64,000 nt of DNA from Oceanispirochaeta crateris (GTDB lineage: Bacteria > Spirochaetota > Spirochaetia > DSM-2461). The translations under genes were made by a program, and so were the position numbers. Positions 1 through 8,112 of this stretch are shown one piece after another. The stretch is from contig NZ_CP036150.1 in NCBI RefSeq assembly GCF_008329965.1, positions 3,700,439 through 3,764,438 on the forward strand. Direction: 5' to 3'. The notes under the pieces were generated by a model that did not search any database, was not told the origin of the DNA, and saw only the letters and a program-made list of their open reading frames with translations. Numbering within the stretch: the stretch's first letter is position 1; every line of letters begins with the position of its first letter.

Positions 1-1458
1 GGCCTGAAAGTCTTTTGATAAGAACTCTCTTACCTGCCGCCTTCCAAAACCGAGGGGGTGGGTAAAGTCTTTATATAGTGACAATTCTCCCTCATAAAAA
101 TTTCTGGATTCCAATTGCTCCAGTTCCCGGCTCATCACAGGCATACTGAATACGGCGGCATTGATAAAACTGATGTTCTGTCTTTGTTCCAGAATAAAAT
201 CCCGAGTTCGCAATGCGGCATCCCGGTTCTCGACAGCAGTGCCGAACATGACATAGACAAAAGTTCCTATTCCGGCTCCTCTCAAATTTTGGAGTATGGC
301 TCTGACCTGATTTAGATGGATTCCTTTCTTCAGTGCATCAAGCACATTCTGATCTCCCGATTCCAGGCCCAGGCAGAGCATGGTACATCCGGATTGGGCC
401 AGTTGATGACAGAATCCGGGATCTGTGAGTACGGGAAAGAATCGGCTGAAGCTGTACCAGGGTGCTCCGGGCGGATTTTTTGCCAGTTCCTTTATTAGTC
501 CCAGACTGATTTCGCTGTCAGTAATATGGATGAGAGCCGGATCATGCTTTTTTACAAGAGTTCTCAAGTTGGAAACGACAGCGGATGCTCCTTCTTCGCA
601 GAAAGGATTATCCTCCCAGTGTTCATTGCAGAAGGTACATTTTTTCCAGGAACATCCAAAGGACGCAGAGTAAGGAAGAATGGGTCCGGGAGCAATATAA
701 GGTAGTTTATACAAGTCTTCAGGATCGGCCAGTCCTGGACCTTGCCAGTCCTTACCAGCAAAGGCCACGATCGCTTCTTCACCCGGACCTCCTTGAACTT
801 CATGAACCAGGTCCTTCAGAAAAGAACAATCAGCTGGACCTTTGAGCCAGGATATAATTAACCCGCCTCCCAGTTGAATGCGGACTTCCGGCCACTGCTG
901 CTTAATATAACCACAGATAGACATTCCTATGAGAGCCTGAGAGAGGTAGCCTATGGATATGCCAACAGTTCCAGACGCATTGGGTTGCAGAAAGTCAGTA
1001 AGCCGTTTAGAAAACCAGGGGTAGAAGAAGGACTCTTCCGGGTGGGTCCAGGCATGAATCAAGTCAGCCTTCTGGAGAGGGGAGCGGTCCTCAATTTCCA
1101 GGTCTGCCGGGGTAATCCTGATTCCTTTCACCGGGGGAAGAGAGGACTGTGCCAAATAACTGAGGTCATTTAGATTTTTCTTATAGCGGTCAAAAGAGGC
1201 GTAGGCATTGGGTGAGGTGTCCCCGGTGGATTTTTCCTGACAAAGGCTCTGCCATAGACGCTCTTTATTCTTTCTTGTCCGCTGAGCCCTGCTGTCTTCC
1301 GGGTCGGCAGCAGGAAGAGTTGTGAGCCAATAATAGGCTTCGGCGGCTCCATCTAATATCTGCACCTCTTCTCCCGCGGATCTCAGGGCGGCAGAAAGCT
1401 TTAGAAGGGCGACAGGAGGTTCGCAGTTGCGCAATGAAGGAGGGTTGATCAGTACCAT
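1..1458 (-). CDS. B12-binding-type radical SAM protein (partial, runs off left edge)
   Basis: The reading frame is open from ATG 1458 to base 1 (486 codons) and continues outside the window. The N-terminus (MVLINPPSLRN) has the form of a cobalamin-binding-type Rossmann domain. A GGG segment (IQLGGGLII) lies before the radical SAM core. The cluster cysteines are near residues 269, 274 and 277 in GCSWKKCTFC, so the spacing is CX4CX2C rather than the usual CX3CX2C. A glycine-rich stretch (LCLGLESGDQ) fits the SAM-binding part of the barrel. It starts 7 bases after the stop of the metallopeptidase gene, so it is probably the third gene of a WYL-peptidase-radical SAM operon. Substrate unknown. A related protein is encoded at 55268-57415. 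Confidence 0.8.
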   Translation of the reverse strand, partial: MVLINPPSLRNCEPPVALLKLSAALRSAGEEVQILDGAAEAYYWLTTLPAADPEDSRAQRTRKNKERLWQSLCQEKSTGDTSPNAYASFDRYKKNLNDLSYLAQSSLPPVKGIRITPADLEIEDRSPLQKADLIHAWTHPEESFFYPWFSKRLTDFLQPNASGTVGISIGYLSQALIGMSICGYIKQQWPEVRIQLGGGLIISWLKGPADCSFLKDLVHEVQGGPGEEAIVAFAGKDWQGPGLADPEDLYKLPYIAPGPILPYSASFGCSWKKCTFCNEHWEDNPFCEEGASAVVSNLRTLVKKHDPALIHITDSEISLGLIKELAKNPPGAPWYSFSRFFPVLTDPGFCHQLAQSGCTMLCLGLESGDQNVLDALKKGIHLNQVRAILQNLRGAGIGTFVYVMFGTAVENRDAALRTRDFILEQRQNISFINAAVFSMPVMSRELEQLESRNFYEGELSLYKDFTHPLGFGRRQVREFLSKDFQA

Positions 1459-1465
1459 TTTGAGC

Positions 1466-2188
1466 TCATAAGGGAAGACCGCCCCGAAGTTCAATATTTA
1501 AGGATCTCCAAGAGGGAAGAAAGCGGTCCATTAGCGATTTGAATTGTTTATTATGTCCTCGTTCAAGCAGATGAGCCAATTCATGGACTAGGACGTACTC
1601 CAGTATTTCCGGCTTCATTGTGATCAGTTCCAAATTCAGCCAGATTCTGCGGCTAACAGTATTGCAGCTTCCCCAGCGGGTATTCATCTTTCTTATCTTC
1701 CATTCCTGAGGCTCTACTCCCATCTTGTCAGCCCAGTACGTGATCAAGCTGTCCATCATGTCTTTCATCTTTGTTCTATACCAGGATTCAATTTTCTGTT
1801 TTCTTTGGTGAGGGAGTGAATTGGCTTTCTCCTCTATGATGATTTGATCCCCTTTTATCTGGGGAGGGCCCGGCCGGGATGTTTCGATTATAGTTATTGT
1901 GTAGGGTTCACCCAGGAAGAGAATTGTATCTCCATTGTTGTAGTTTTGCTGAGTTAGAGGATGAACAGCCTTTATGGTTTTTTTCTGTTTCATGATCCAC
2001 TCCCAGCGGGACAGGACAAATTGAGCCGCTTCTTTATCAGAATACCAGGAGGGGACTGAGACTCTTATCTCACCATGAGGGGGAATCAGTCTTAAGCGGA
2101 GGCTTTTCATGTTCTTTTTTTGAAGTTTAACGGGATGTCCCTGGATATGTATAATTTTTTCTTCCGTACTGATTCGATGCATGGGCAT
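1466..2188 (-). CDS. YgjP-type M48-like zinc metallopeptidase
   Basis: A 240-residue soluble protein of the YgjP/DUF45 family. The zinc motif is plain: HELAHLLERGHN near residues 204-215 gives HExxH with a further H, and upstream WGSC and a WLNLELI segment are typical of the family. The family is related to the SprT and WLM peptidases; substrates are mostly unknown. It lies 22 bases after the WYL regulator and 7 bases before the radical SAM gene, in one minus-strand operon. The start ATG has no strong ribosome site; a second in-frame ATG two codons on (MPMHR) is equally possible. Confidence 0.85.
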   Translation of the reverse strand: MPMHRISTEEKIIHIQGHPVKLQKKNMKSLRLRLIPPHGEIRVSVPSWYSDKEAAQFVLSRWEWIMKQKKTIKAVHPLTQQNYNNGDTILFLGEPYTITIIETSRPGPPQIKGDQIIIEEKANSLPHQRKQKIESWYRTKMKDMMDSLITYWADKMGVEPQEWKIRKMNTRWGSCNTVSRRIWLNLELITMKPEILEYVLVHELAHLLERGHNKQFKSLMDRFLPSWRSLNIELRGGLPL

Positions 2189-2210
2189 CAGTATAGCCTG
2201 TATTGGTTCA

Positions 2211-3218
2211 TCATGTTGACTCTCTGTAGCTAATTAATTGATCTTCCAGTTCTTTTTCTATTTCCTTCTTTAAATCATCAGGTTCAAGTAAAACCGCATC
2301 TTTCCCGAAGGACTGGACCCAGCTTTTGATATCCCTTCTTCCGGAAGTCCGCAGAGTTAGGATGAGGGAGCCGTCCATTTGAAGGCTTATCTTCTGACTT
2401 CGGTTCCATTCTCTCTCTCTTATATAGGGGGCGGCGGCAGAGGAAAAGTGTATTTTTACATCCAGCGGGTCATTTATGGTCAGGGCCCAGGCATTTTCCA
2501 GAAGGTCTTCCGGATAGAAGTCTTTCACTTCCGGCGAGGGGAATTCTGTGAGCTTTGCCGATATAAAGCGCTCCACCGCCATCGTCCTCACTTCGTCGTC
2601 TTCCTGTCTCTTTATAAAGCAGTAAATGCCGTAATTCCATTCAAAAAAGCAGAGCACGGAAAAGAGAATTTCTTTGTTTTCCTGTTGCCTGAAAGATCTG
2701 TATACGCCTAGACAAACTCTTTTGTTTAAGGCAGCTTCAAGGAGTGTTTCATAAATCTTTTCTTTTCCTTTTAGGTGTTTGTATTGGCCGGGCATACTCA
2801 AGAAGATATTCCTGAATTGTTCAACCTTCTCTTTGCCTGAGTTTTCAATATAAAACTGTTCCAGTCTGTTTCTGAGGGAGCTTATGGTTCGTTTCATACC
2901 CGATTCATACAAAGGAGTCTGCCGGGAAAGTATTTGATAGAGAATCATTGTTTCACTCGTGTCCAAAGATAATCTGGGGACTCTACCAGAAGGTCTGGAT
3001 GTTACATAGTCTTCCATGAGACCCCAAGATTTTGTTTTTCCGTTTAAAGGCCTATCTACAAGGGGGTAACCCAACTCTTCCATGGATGTAAAAAGACGGT
3101 AAATAGAACGGCGGCTCAGATCCAATTCAAGTTGTAATTCCTTGACACTGATTCCTCCTGGTCGGGAGAGCAGTTCAAAGGCTTTCATAAATTGTATAAG
3201 GTTTTTGGCTGAAACCAT
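2211..3218 (-). CDS. WYL-domain transcriptional regulator
   Basis: 335 residues. Residues 1-65 form a DeoR/HTH_11-like winged helix (ISVKELQLELDLSRRSIYRL is the likely recognition region). The middle and C-terminal parts match the WYL sensor plus WCX extension, including the segment CLGVYRS and a C-terminal strand ending in SWVQSFGKDAVLLEP. WYL proteins bind ligands such as nucleotides or nucleic acids and control stress, defence or metabolic genes. The gene is divergent from a small protein gene, and a near-perfect palindrome sits between them (3239-3263), which suggests autoregulation. It heads the operon with the peptidase and radical SAM genes. Confidence 0.88.
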   Translation of the reverse strand: MVSAKNLIQFMKAFELLSRPGGISVKELQLELDLSRRSIYRLFTSMEELGYPLVDRPLNGKTKSWGLMEDYVTSRPSGRVPRLSLDTSETMILYQILSRQTPLYESGMKRTISSLRNRLEQFYIENSGKEKVEQFRNIFLSMPGQYKHLKGKEKIYETLLEAALNKRVCLGVYRSFRQQENKEILFSVLCFFEWNYGIYCFIKRQEDDEVRTMAVERFISAKLTEFPSPEVKDFYPEDLLENAWALTINDPLDVKIHFSSAAAPYIREREWNRSQKISLQMDGSLILTLRTSGRRDIKSWVQSFGKDAVLLEPDDLKKEIEKELEDQLISYREST

Positions 3219-3238
3219 GAAATATCCAATTTTTTATT

Positions 3239-3263
3239 ATATGTGTCATGATATGGCACATAT
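3239..3263. promoter_or_regulatory. 11-bp inverted repeat, candidate operator
   Basis: ATATGTGTCAT, a 3-base spacer, then ATGGCACATAT: 11-base arms with one mismatch. It sits 21 bases upstream of the WYL regulator start and about 50 bases upstream of the divergent small gene, the usual place for a regulator acting on both. No T-run follows, so it is not a terminator. Confidence 0.5.
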
Positions 3264-3314
3264 GTATTCTAGGATGAGTCATAAAGCTGAATTAAGCAAG
3301 TTTTGGAGGAAAAA

Positions 3315-3527
3315 ATGAGAAAAATTATGATTCTGGAAGAGAAAGATTTTTGTGGTGAACCAGGTGATCTCAGTTCTTTGCTGGCTCAAACAGGAGAGTG
3401 GGACAAACAAGTGGATGATATCTTTCTCATCCAACCCTACAACACAATTCAGTGTCTGAAGTCCAATACGGAATACCGTGGGGGGTGTTCAGTGGCTGAT
3501 TTTGTAAAATATATTCTTGAAGAATAA
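3315..3527 (+). CDS. small acidic hypothetical protein
   Basis: A 70-residue protein starting MRKIMILEEKDFC. I chose ATG 3315 because GGAGG at 3305-3309 is correctly spaced; an in-frame TTG at 3303 overlaps that site and is unlikely. It contains three cysteines (DFCGEP, IQCLKS, GGCSV) and no signal peptide or membrane segment. No family recognised. It is divergent from the WYL regulator, and a candidate operator lies between them. Confidence 0.6.
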   Translation: MRKIMILEEKDFCGEPGDLSSLLAQTGEWDKQVDDIFLIQPYNTIQCLKSNTEYRGGCSVADFVKYILEE

Positions 3528-3535
3528 ACGTTGTG

Positions 3536-3564
3536 TTGACAGCAAGGAGCCGAGACCTTACCAT
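3536..3564 (+). promoter_or_regulatory. candidate sigma-70 promoter for the PpiC lipoprotein gene
   Basis: TTGACA at 3536-3541, a 17-base spacer and TACCAT at 3559-3564. The start would fall near 3571, about 30 bases before ATG 3601. The -10 element is a moderate match only. Confidence 0.4.
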
Positions 3565-3600
3565 TGACCGACTTAATATAGTATTCAAGGAACAATTATA

Positions 3601-4602
3601 ATGAAAAAAATGATACCGGTTCTCCTTATTCTGATTATAGCACTTGTATCCTGCGGCTCAGGCAAGCTGGATGAGGGTGTTGTAGCCAGGGTCAATAAAT
3701 CAGACATTCCCCAGGCAGAATTTGATAAAGAAGTAGAAGCCTTTAAAAAACAGTATGAACTTCAAGGGCAGTTTTTGACCGATGCTGATCTTGAAACCAT
3801 TAAACCCAGGTTATTGGACTCTCTGGTTGTGAAACAGCTTCTTTTAGAAAAAGCAAATGAGCTCAAAATCACAGCGGACAGCGAAGGTGTTCTTTCCCAG
3901 ATTGAGGGTTTTAAAACTCAGTTCCCTTCAGAAGAAGATTTTAGATCCAGCTTGGAGACCAATGGCTTTACCGAAGAGAGTCTCATCCAGGAATTGGAAT
4001 GGCAATCCATTTTACAGACTCTTTTTGAAAGGGAAGTCTCTGATAAAGTGACCGTGTCGGATGAAGAGGTCCGCAAGTTTTATGATGATAATCAGAACAC
4101 CTATTTCATTACACCAGAATCTGTCAATTGCAGTCATATTCTTGTTATGGTGAACGATGAACAGTCAGAGGAGGAGGCTCTTTCCAAGATTAGTTCTATC
4201 CATGAAAAGATCAAAGCCGGCATGGATTTCGGTGATGCCGCTTCTGCTTATTCCGAAGGTCCCACAAAAGCTAGCCGAGGAGAATTGGGTGTCATCAACC
4301 GTGGACAGACCGTTCCTGCCTTTGAAGAGGCTGCATTTAATCAGGAAATTGGAGTAGTTGGTGATCCCGTTCTTTCCCAATTTGGATATCACCTCATATT
4401 GGTTACAGCTAAGAATGAAGAAACAACGACTCCCTTTGATGATGTGAAAGATCTGATCAAAGAACAACTTCATCAGCAGGCCAATGAAGAGGACACCATG
4501 GCCTATATAGAAGATCTCAGAAATGGAGCAAAGATTATACTACCCGAGTGGGCTACAGTGGAAGCAGAGGCTCCCGTGGTCGCGCCTGCCGCTCAGTCCT
4601 AA
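3601..4602 (+). CDS. PpiC/SurA-type peptidyl-prolyl isomerase lipoprotein
   Basis: 333 residues. The N-terminus is a lipoprotein signal ending ALVSC, with Cys at residue 18, so the protein should be lipid-anchored in the periplasm. Residues about 25-165 form a helical SurA_N/trigger-factor-like chaperone region. A parvulin rotamase domain follows at about 172-270, with the landmarks CSHILV, DFGDAASAYSEGP, GELGVINRGQ, PAFEEAAF and FGYHLILV. Its role is probably folding or transport of outer-membrane proteins, as for SurA/PrsA. AAGGAA lies before ATG 3601. It appears monocistronic, with a promoter candidate upstream and a strong hairpin downstream. Confidence 0.9.
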   Translation: MKKMIPVLLILIIALVSCGSGKLDEGVVARVNKSDIPQAEFDKEVEAFKKQYELQGQFLTDADLETIKPRLLDSLVVKQLLLEKANELKITADSEGVLSQIEGFKTQFPSEEDFRSSLETNGFTEESLIQELEWQSILQTLFEREVSDKVTVSDEEVRKFYDDNQNTYFITPESVNCSHILVMVNDEQSEEEALSKISSIHEKIKAGMDFGDAASAYSEGPTKASRGELGVINRGQTVPAFEEAAFNQEIGVVGDPVLSQFGYHLILVTAKNEETTTPFDDVKDLIKEQLHQQANEEDTMAYIEDLRNGAKIILPEWATVEAEAPVVAPAAQS

Positions 4603-4624
4603 TTTTCATTCTCTTCTAAAATAG

Positions 4625-4650
4625 TAATAGCCGGGTTTTCCCGGCTATTA
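4625..4650. terminator. hairpin terminator between convergent genes
   Basis: TAATAGCCGGG, loop TTTT, CCCGGCTATTA: 11 perfect base pairs, 22 bases after the PpiC gene stop and before the convergent DUF2971 gene end. The T-run is weak on both strands (TTGTTG on plus), but the stem is GC-rich at its core. Confidence 0.75.
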
Positions 4651-4671
4651 TTGTTGAATCTCAGATTTTTA

Positions 4672-5562
4672 TTAACGGTAACTCATGATGCCGGAATATT
4701 CGATTTTTACATTTTCATTCTTATGATATCGGTTTAGATAGTTCTCTATCATACCCTTATTGAGTTGACGTTCCTTGAATTTAGGACCGAAGAGTATGGT
4801 TTCAATCTTCATATTCAACTCTTCCATATTCATATCCAGGTAAGGATAGAAGGCTCCATAGTTGTTGATCCTCCAACTATTCTTATCCAGGAGTGCTCCG
4901 GAATCATCATAGTAGATCAGGCGGTACTCTGATTCTTCGGAATAATCGATGTCTTTGATGAAATAACCCCACCGCTGGTAACCTCTGAAGTCAAAATTCT
5001 TTTGAAGTTCAGCTTTTATCCTCTTTTTAATCCTCCCTAGAAATGACCCTATGGTTTCTCCATAAAGGATGCGTCCAAATCTCATCTGTTTGTCATAGGG
5101 GATTTGACTCAGGTCTAAGCCAATACAGACTCCGCTTCCGTCAGCTCCGTAGAGGCGCCACTGATTTAGACTGTCAAAGCGGTCAGTTAATGAAAAAATA
5201 AATCGCTTGGTAATGTTCTGCAGACGGGCTTCATCTATTTCATCATCCAATTGTTCCTTGAGAATTGTATTGTGGCTAATTATTTCTGTGATGTCGTTTA
5301 GACCCGCAGGGCTCGAAAACCGGATCTTACCGCTTTTTAAGATTTCAATTAATGCCTGGAATGATGTGTAGTGGTAAAAGGTCCGGGTTTTATCCTGAAC
5401 ATGGATCAATTTGTCAAAAAGAGCCTGTTCTTGTTTCAGGTAAAATACTTCATTTTGAAGATCAAGCTGCACTTCCAGGTTCAGTGTTGGTGGAAAGCCG
5501 CTATGACCAAGAGTTTTAAAGAGGGAATCCAATTCCTTCTGAAGAATGTCTTGCATGTTCAC
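4672..5562 (-). CDS. DUF2971-family protein
   Basis: About 296 residues. The signature of DUF2971 is clear: FYHYTSFQALIEIL near the start of the domain, FSSPAGLND, FSLTDRFDSLNQWRLYG, then SGVCIGLDLS. The first 50 residues are charged and helical. The family is widespread and sporadic, and its function is unknown; some members sit near defence or mobile genes, but no such genes are adjacent here. The start is either GTG 5562 or ATG 5556; AGGAGG at 5573-5568 is 5 or 11 bases away. No signal peptide or membrane span. Confidence 0.75.
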   Translation of the reverse strand: MNMQDILQKELDSLFKTLGHSGFPPTLNLEVQLDLQNEVFYLKQEQALFDKLIHVQDKTRTFYHYTSFQALIEILKSGKIRFSSPAGLNDITEIISHNTILKEQLDDEIDEARLQNITKRFIFSLTDRFDSLNQWRLYGADGSGVCIGLDLSQIPYDKQMRFGRILYGETIGSFLGRIKKRIKAELQKNFDFRGYQRWGYFIKDIDYSEESEYRLIYYDDSGALLDKNSWRINNYGAFYPYLDMNMEELNMKIETILFGPKFKERQLNKGMIENYLNRYHKNENVKIEYSGIMSYR

Positions 5563-5635
5563 GGAGGCCTCCTATGAGTATGTCTGCTTCTATTATACTG
5601 TATTGATTGGAAGAGTTTTATATAAAAACTAAAAA

Positions 5636-5694
5636 AAGGCAGTTGTATCCTCATTGAAAAAGGAACAAGTCGTCAGTCGACGCACAACTGCCTT
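5636..5694 (-). terminator. rho-independent terminator after the zinc-ribbon gene
   Basis: On the minus strand, AAGGCAGTTGT pairs with ACAACTGCCTT at the other end of a 37-base insert, and the 3' arm runs directly into seven T. The insert contains a smaller hairpin (CGTC/GACG). It lies 6 bases after the stop of the 48-codon gene and would end the transcript that begins with the sucrose-phosphate synthase. Confidence 0.7.
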
Positions 5695-5699
5695 CATTA

Positions 5700-5846
5700 T
5701 CAGTGATTCATAACTGATATCGGTTTTTTCTTTTTGGGAAGACTGATTCTTCGCTTACATTCGGGACAGCGTACCAAGGCTATTTCCGCTTTTTCCGGTG
5801 GAATTGCCAAGGGTGTATCACATTCGGGACAATGAAACGCAAGCAT
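5700..5846 (-). CDS. 48-residue zinc-ribbon protein
   Basis: A small open frame with two CPEC knuckles (residues 6-9 and 27-30), followed by a basic tail (KRRISLPKKKKP). This is a treble-clef/zinc-ribbon minimal protein, likely binding zinc and possibly nucleic acid or a protein partner. The only AUG is at 5846. A perfect AGGAGG (5880-5875), embedded in the last codons of the upstream synthase gene, is 28 bases from it but only 7-10 bases from in-frame ATC/ATT codons at 5867 and 5864, so a non-AUG start is possible. A terminator follows at once, which supports a real gene at the end of this operon. Confidence 0.6.
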   Translation of the reverse strand: MLAFHCPECDTPLAIPPEKAEIALVRCPECKRRISLPKKKKPISVMNH

Positions 5847-5869
5847 GTCTTTTGTTGATGAAATGATAA

Positions 5870-8047
5870 CTAAACCTCCTTTTTAATTTTTTTAAGAAAA
5901 TGTCTCATGCCTTCGAGGATACCTCCGGCATAAGGTTCTTGTGCAAAATATATATGAGATGTCCTTTTTAAGGACTCAAGATCTGACTCATGATTGGCTA
6001 CAACTATACCATTTAGATTTCCCGTGAGCATATCGTAGTCATTGCCACTGTTTCCTGCGGTCATGATCCTTTCAGCAGGAATTTTCCATTTATTGGAAAG
6101 ATAACGGATGGCTTTCCCCTTAGCGGCTCTATAGGGGAGGATATCAACATAAGAACCGTGTGAAAAAATCAGACTGTATTTCAATTTTCGGGCTGCAAGA
6201 ACTGCGTGAATATCCGGTATGGCCTGAGCGGGATCGCAGGATCTATCGAAGTCATAACTCTTCTTGAATTCCCGCTGGGCTTCAGGGAGTTTTTGTACTG
6301 TGATGTAGGGATTTTTTTCCAGTGCCTGGCAAACGCGTTCAGGCCTCCAGTCCTTTTTGATATGAGTGATCCAACCCTTGTCCTGAAGCTTCCCCTGGTA
6401 ATAGATTTCGGTTCCCACAGAAGTAATAGCAATATCGGGATAGGGAACACCATGGGCTTCGAGAATCATCAGGGCAGATTCAATGTTACGACCCGTTGCT
6501 ACACCGAATCCAAGCCAGCTTTTATTCTCTTTGATGTATTCTATAAGGAGATCCAGGGAGGCTTTCTCTCCGATCAGGGTGTCGTCAATATCTACAATTA
6601 ATAAGTGGCTGATGGCATCCAGCCTCTTCCCTATGGTGAGCATGGATGGATCAATTTTGAAAATATCATTGGCTTTTTTGTTAATGAGCTGATTAAACTC
6701 ATGAATGAGTTTTTCACAGTGATGCTGCCAAGTATATACCGCCCTGGTATTATTGATCCCCTTGTCAGATAGCTCTGTCCACAGTTCATCATCACTGAGG
6801 ATCTCTTTGATCTTTGCACCAACCTCATCAGGATTTGAAATATCGACAAGGACACCGCTCTCACAGTTATTAACGATATCTACAGGGCCGCCCTGATTGG
6901 TAGCGACAAAGGGCAGGCCTGCGGCCGAAGCCTCTACAAAGGTCAATCCGAATGTTTCGAGGTAGGATGCGCTGACAAATACCCCTTTTTTTAGGGCCGC
7001 TATACGATAGAGTTCGGGCACTTCTGTTGATGGGTCGTGATTTTTAGGAATAGCCAGCTTTCCATATAAATCATACTTGTCCATCTGCAGGAGTATGTCG
7101 GTGAGGACTTGTTGCTCCGCTTCTGGCATGTCGTTTATATCTCCGCGGATACCAGCAAATATTGCCAGGTTGGCCATGGATTGCAGTTCCTTATCCCGAC
7201 CATAGATATCAATTAGAACATCTATATTCTTTCGGGCATCGGGGCGGCAGAGTGAGAGTATCAAAGGCTTATCAGAATTAAAATGAAAGCGTTTCATTTC
7301 ATTGGAGATTCGATGCTGGGCCTGTTTTTGTACCTCAGGGATTATATCTCCGGGCATCTCATAGTTATAATAAGGAAAAAATTGTTCCAGATCCAATCCC
7401 GGAGGAATAATCACATAATCGGGTGCATCTGAATTGGCATACATCCCATAGAGTTTCTCTTTTTCATATTCCGTACTTGCCACAACCAGATCTGTATTGA
7501 GCATAATCTCTTCTTCATTTCTGATCCGGGTCTCTAGCGCAAATTCCTTGTCAGCTCTTTTTCGGGACCAGCCGTTTTCCAGAAGAAAGGAAAGTTTGTT
7601 ATGTCCAAGGCTATGCCCTGCAAATACAAAAGGAATACCAAAGATGGATGCAATCTGCATGGACACATATCCGGCATCCGCATAATGGCCGTAAACCAAA
7701 TCGGGAATCTTTTTCTGCTTGCTGATATAGGAGATTATTTTGTCGGTAAACTCATCAAGATGAGGCCACAACTTCTCTTTATGAAGATATTTTCCACTAC
7801 CGCAGCCAAAGCGTACAATTCTGCTTTTATCATTTATTCTTTCAATTTCGCGGCTGTAATCGGCACTGACGGTCTTGTCGCGGATCAACCGTGTTGCTAG
7901 ATCTATCCTGCTTATTTCAGGGTACGTTGAAATGTTTTTAACCAGATCAATGACATATCTGGTTTGTCCGCCAGTATCAGCATCCCTTCCGAATTCTATA
8001 TTCTCACTTCGTATAAGTCCATGAATGTTTATGGTAAGTATATACAT
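5870..8047 (-). CDS. bifunctional sucrose-phosphate synthase / sucrose-phosphate phosphatase
   Basis: 725 residues, two domains. Residues 1-470 are a GT-B family 4 transferase of the sucrose-synthase/SPS type: the N-terminal FGRDADTGGQTRYV loop, a PDARKNIDVLI segment, and the donor-binding E-x7-E region in YLETFGLTFVEASAAG. Residues about 485-720 are a HAD-IIB phosphatase: nucleophile motif DIDDTLIG, TGR, a basic KGKAIRYL segment and AGNSGNDYDML. It should make sucrose 6-phosphate from UDP-glucose and fructose 6-phosphate and remove the phosphate. A mannosylfructose-type specificity cannot be excluded. Divergent by about 60 bases from a GH32-like hydrolase, which suggests co-controlled sucrose (osmolyte or reserve) turnover. 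Confidence 0.85.
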   Translation of the reverse strand: MYILTINIHGLIRSENIEFGRDADTGGQTRYVIDLVKNISTYPEISRIDLATRLIRDKTVSADYSREIERINDKSRIVRFGCGSGKYLHKEKLWPHLDEFTDKIISYISKQKKIPDLVYGHYADAGYVSMQIASIFGIPFVFAGHSLGHNKLSFLLENGWSRKRADKEFALETRIRNEEEIMLNTDLVVASTEYEKEKLYGMYANSDAPDYVIIPPGLDLEQFFPYYNYEMPGDIIPEVQKQAQHRISNEMKRFHFNSDKPLILSLCRPDARKNIDVLIDIYGRDKELQSMANLAIFAGIRGDINDMPEAEQQVLTDILLQMDKYDLYGKLAIPKNHDPSTEVPELYRIAALKKGVFVSASYLETFGLTFVEASAAGLPFVATNQGGPVDIVNNCESGVLVDISNPDEVGAKIKEILSDDELWTELSDKGINNTRAVYTWQHHCEKLIHEFNQLINKKANDIFKIDPSMLTIGKRLDAISHLLIVDIDDTLIGEKASLDLLIEYIKENKSWLGFGVATGRNIESALMILEAHGVPYPDIAITSVGTEIYYQGKLQDKGWITHIKKDWRPERVCQALEKNPYITVQKLPEAQREFKKSYDFDRSCDPAQAIPDIHAVLAARKLKYSLIFSHGSYVDILPYRAAKGKAIRYLSNKWKIPAERIMTAGNSGNDYDMLTGNLNGIVVANHESDLESLKRTSHIYFAQEPYAGGILEGMRHFLKKIKKEV

Positions 8048-8068
8048 AATATTGATTTAAATTGTAGA

Positions 8069-8083
8069 CTAACTGTGAGTTAA
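8069..8083. promoter_or_regulatory. short palindrome in the divergent SPS/GH32 promoter region
   Basis: TAACT-GTG-AGTTA lies in the 65 bases between the two divergent genes. With so little room the two promoters must overlap, so a repressor here could control both. Short repeat, so weak evidence. Confidence 0.3.
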
Positions 8084-8112
8084 TGTAAACCCCAGTTTAA
8101 AGGATGAAAAAA

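Noticed and set aside
3252-3270. Sigma-54-like TGGCACA near the WYL gene
   Set aside because: No TTGC follows at the required distance; the bases belong to the palindrome.
4672-5562. DUF2971 gene as part of an anti-phage defence island
   Set aside because: No nuclease, restriction, retron or phage gene is nearby, and the neighbours are housekeeping or metabolic.
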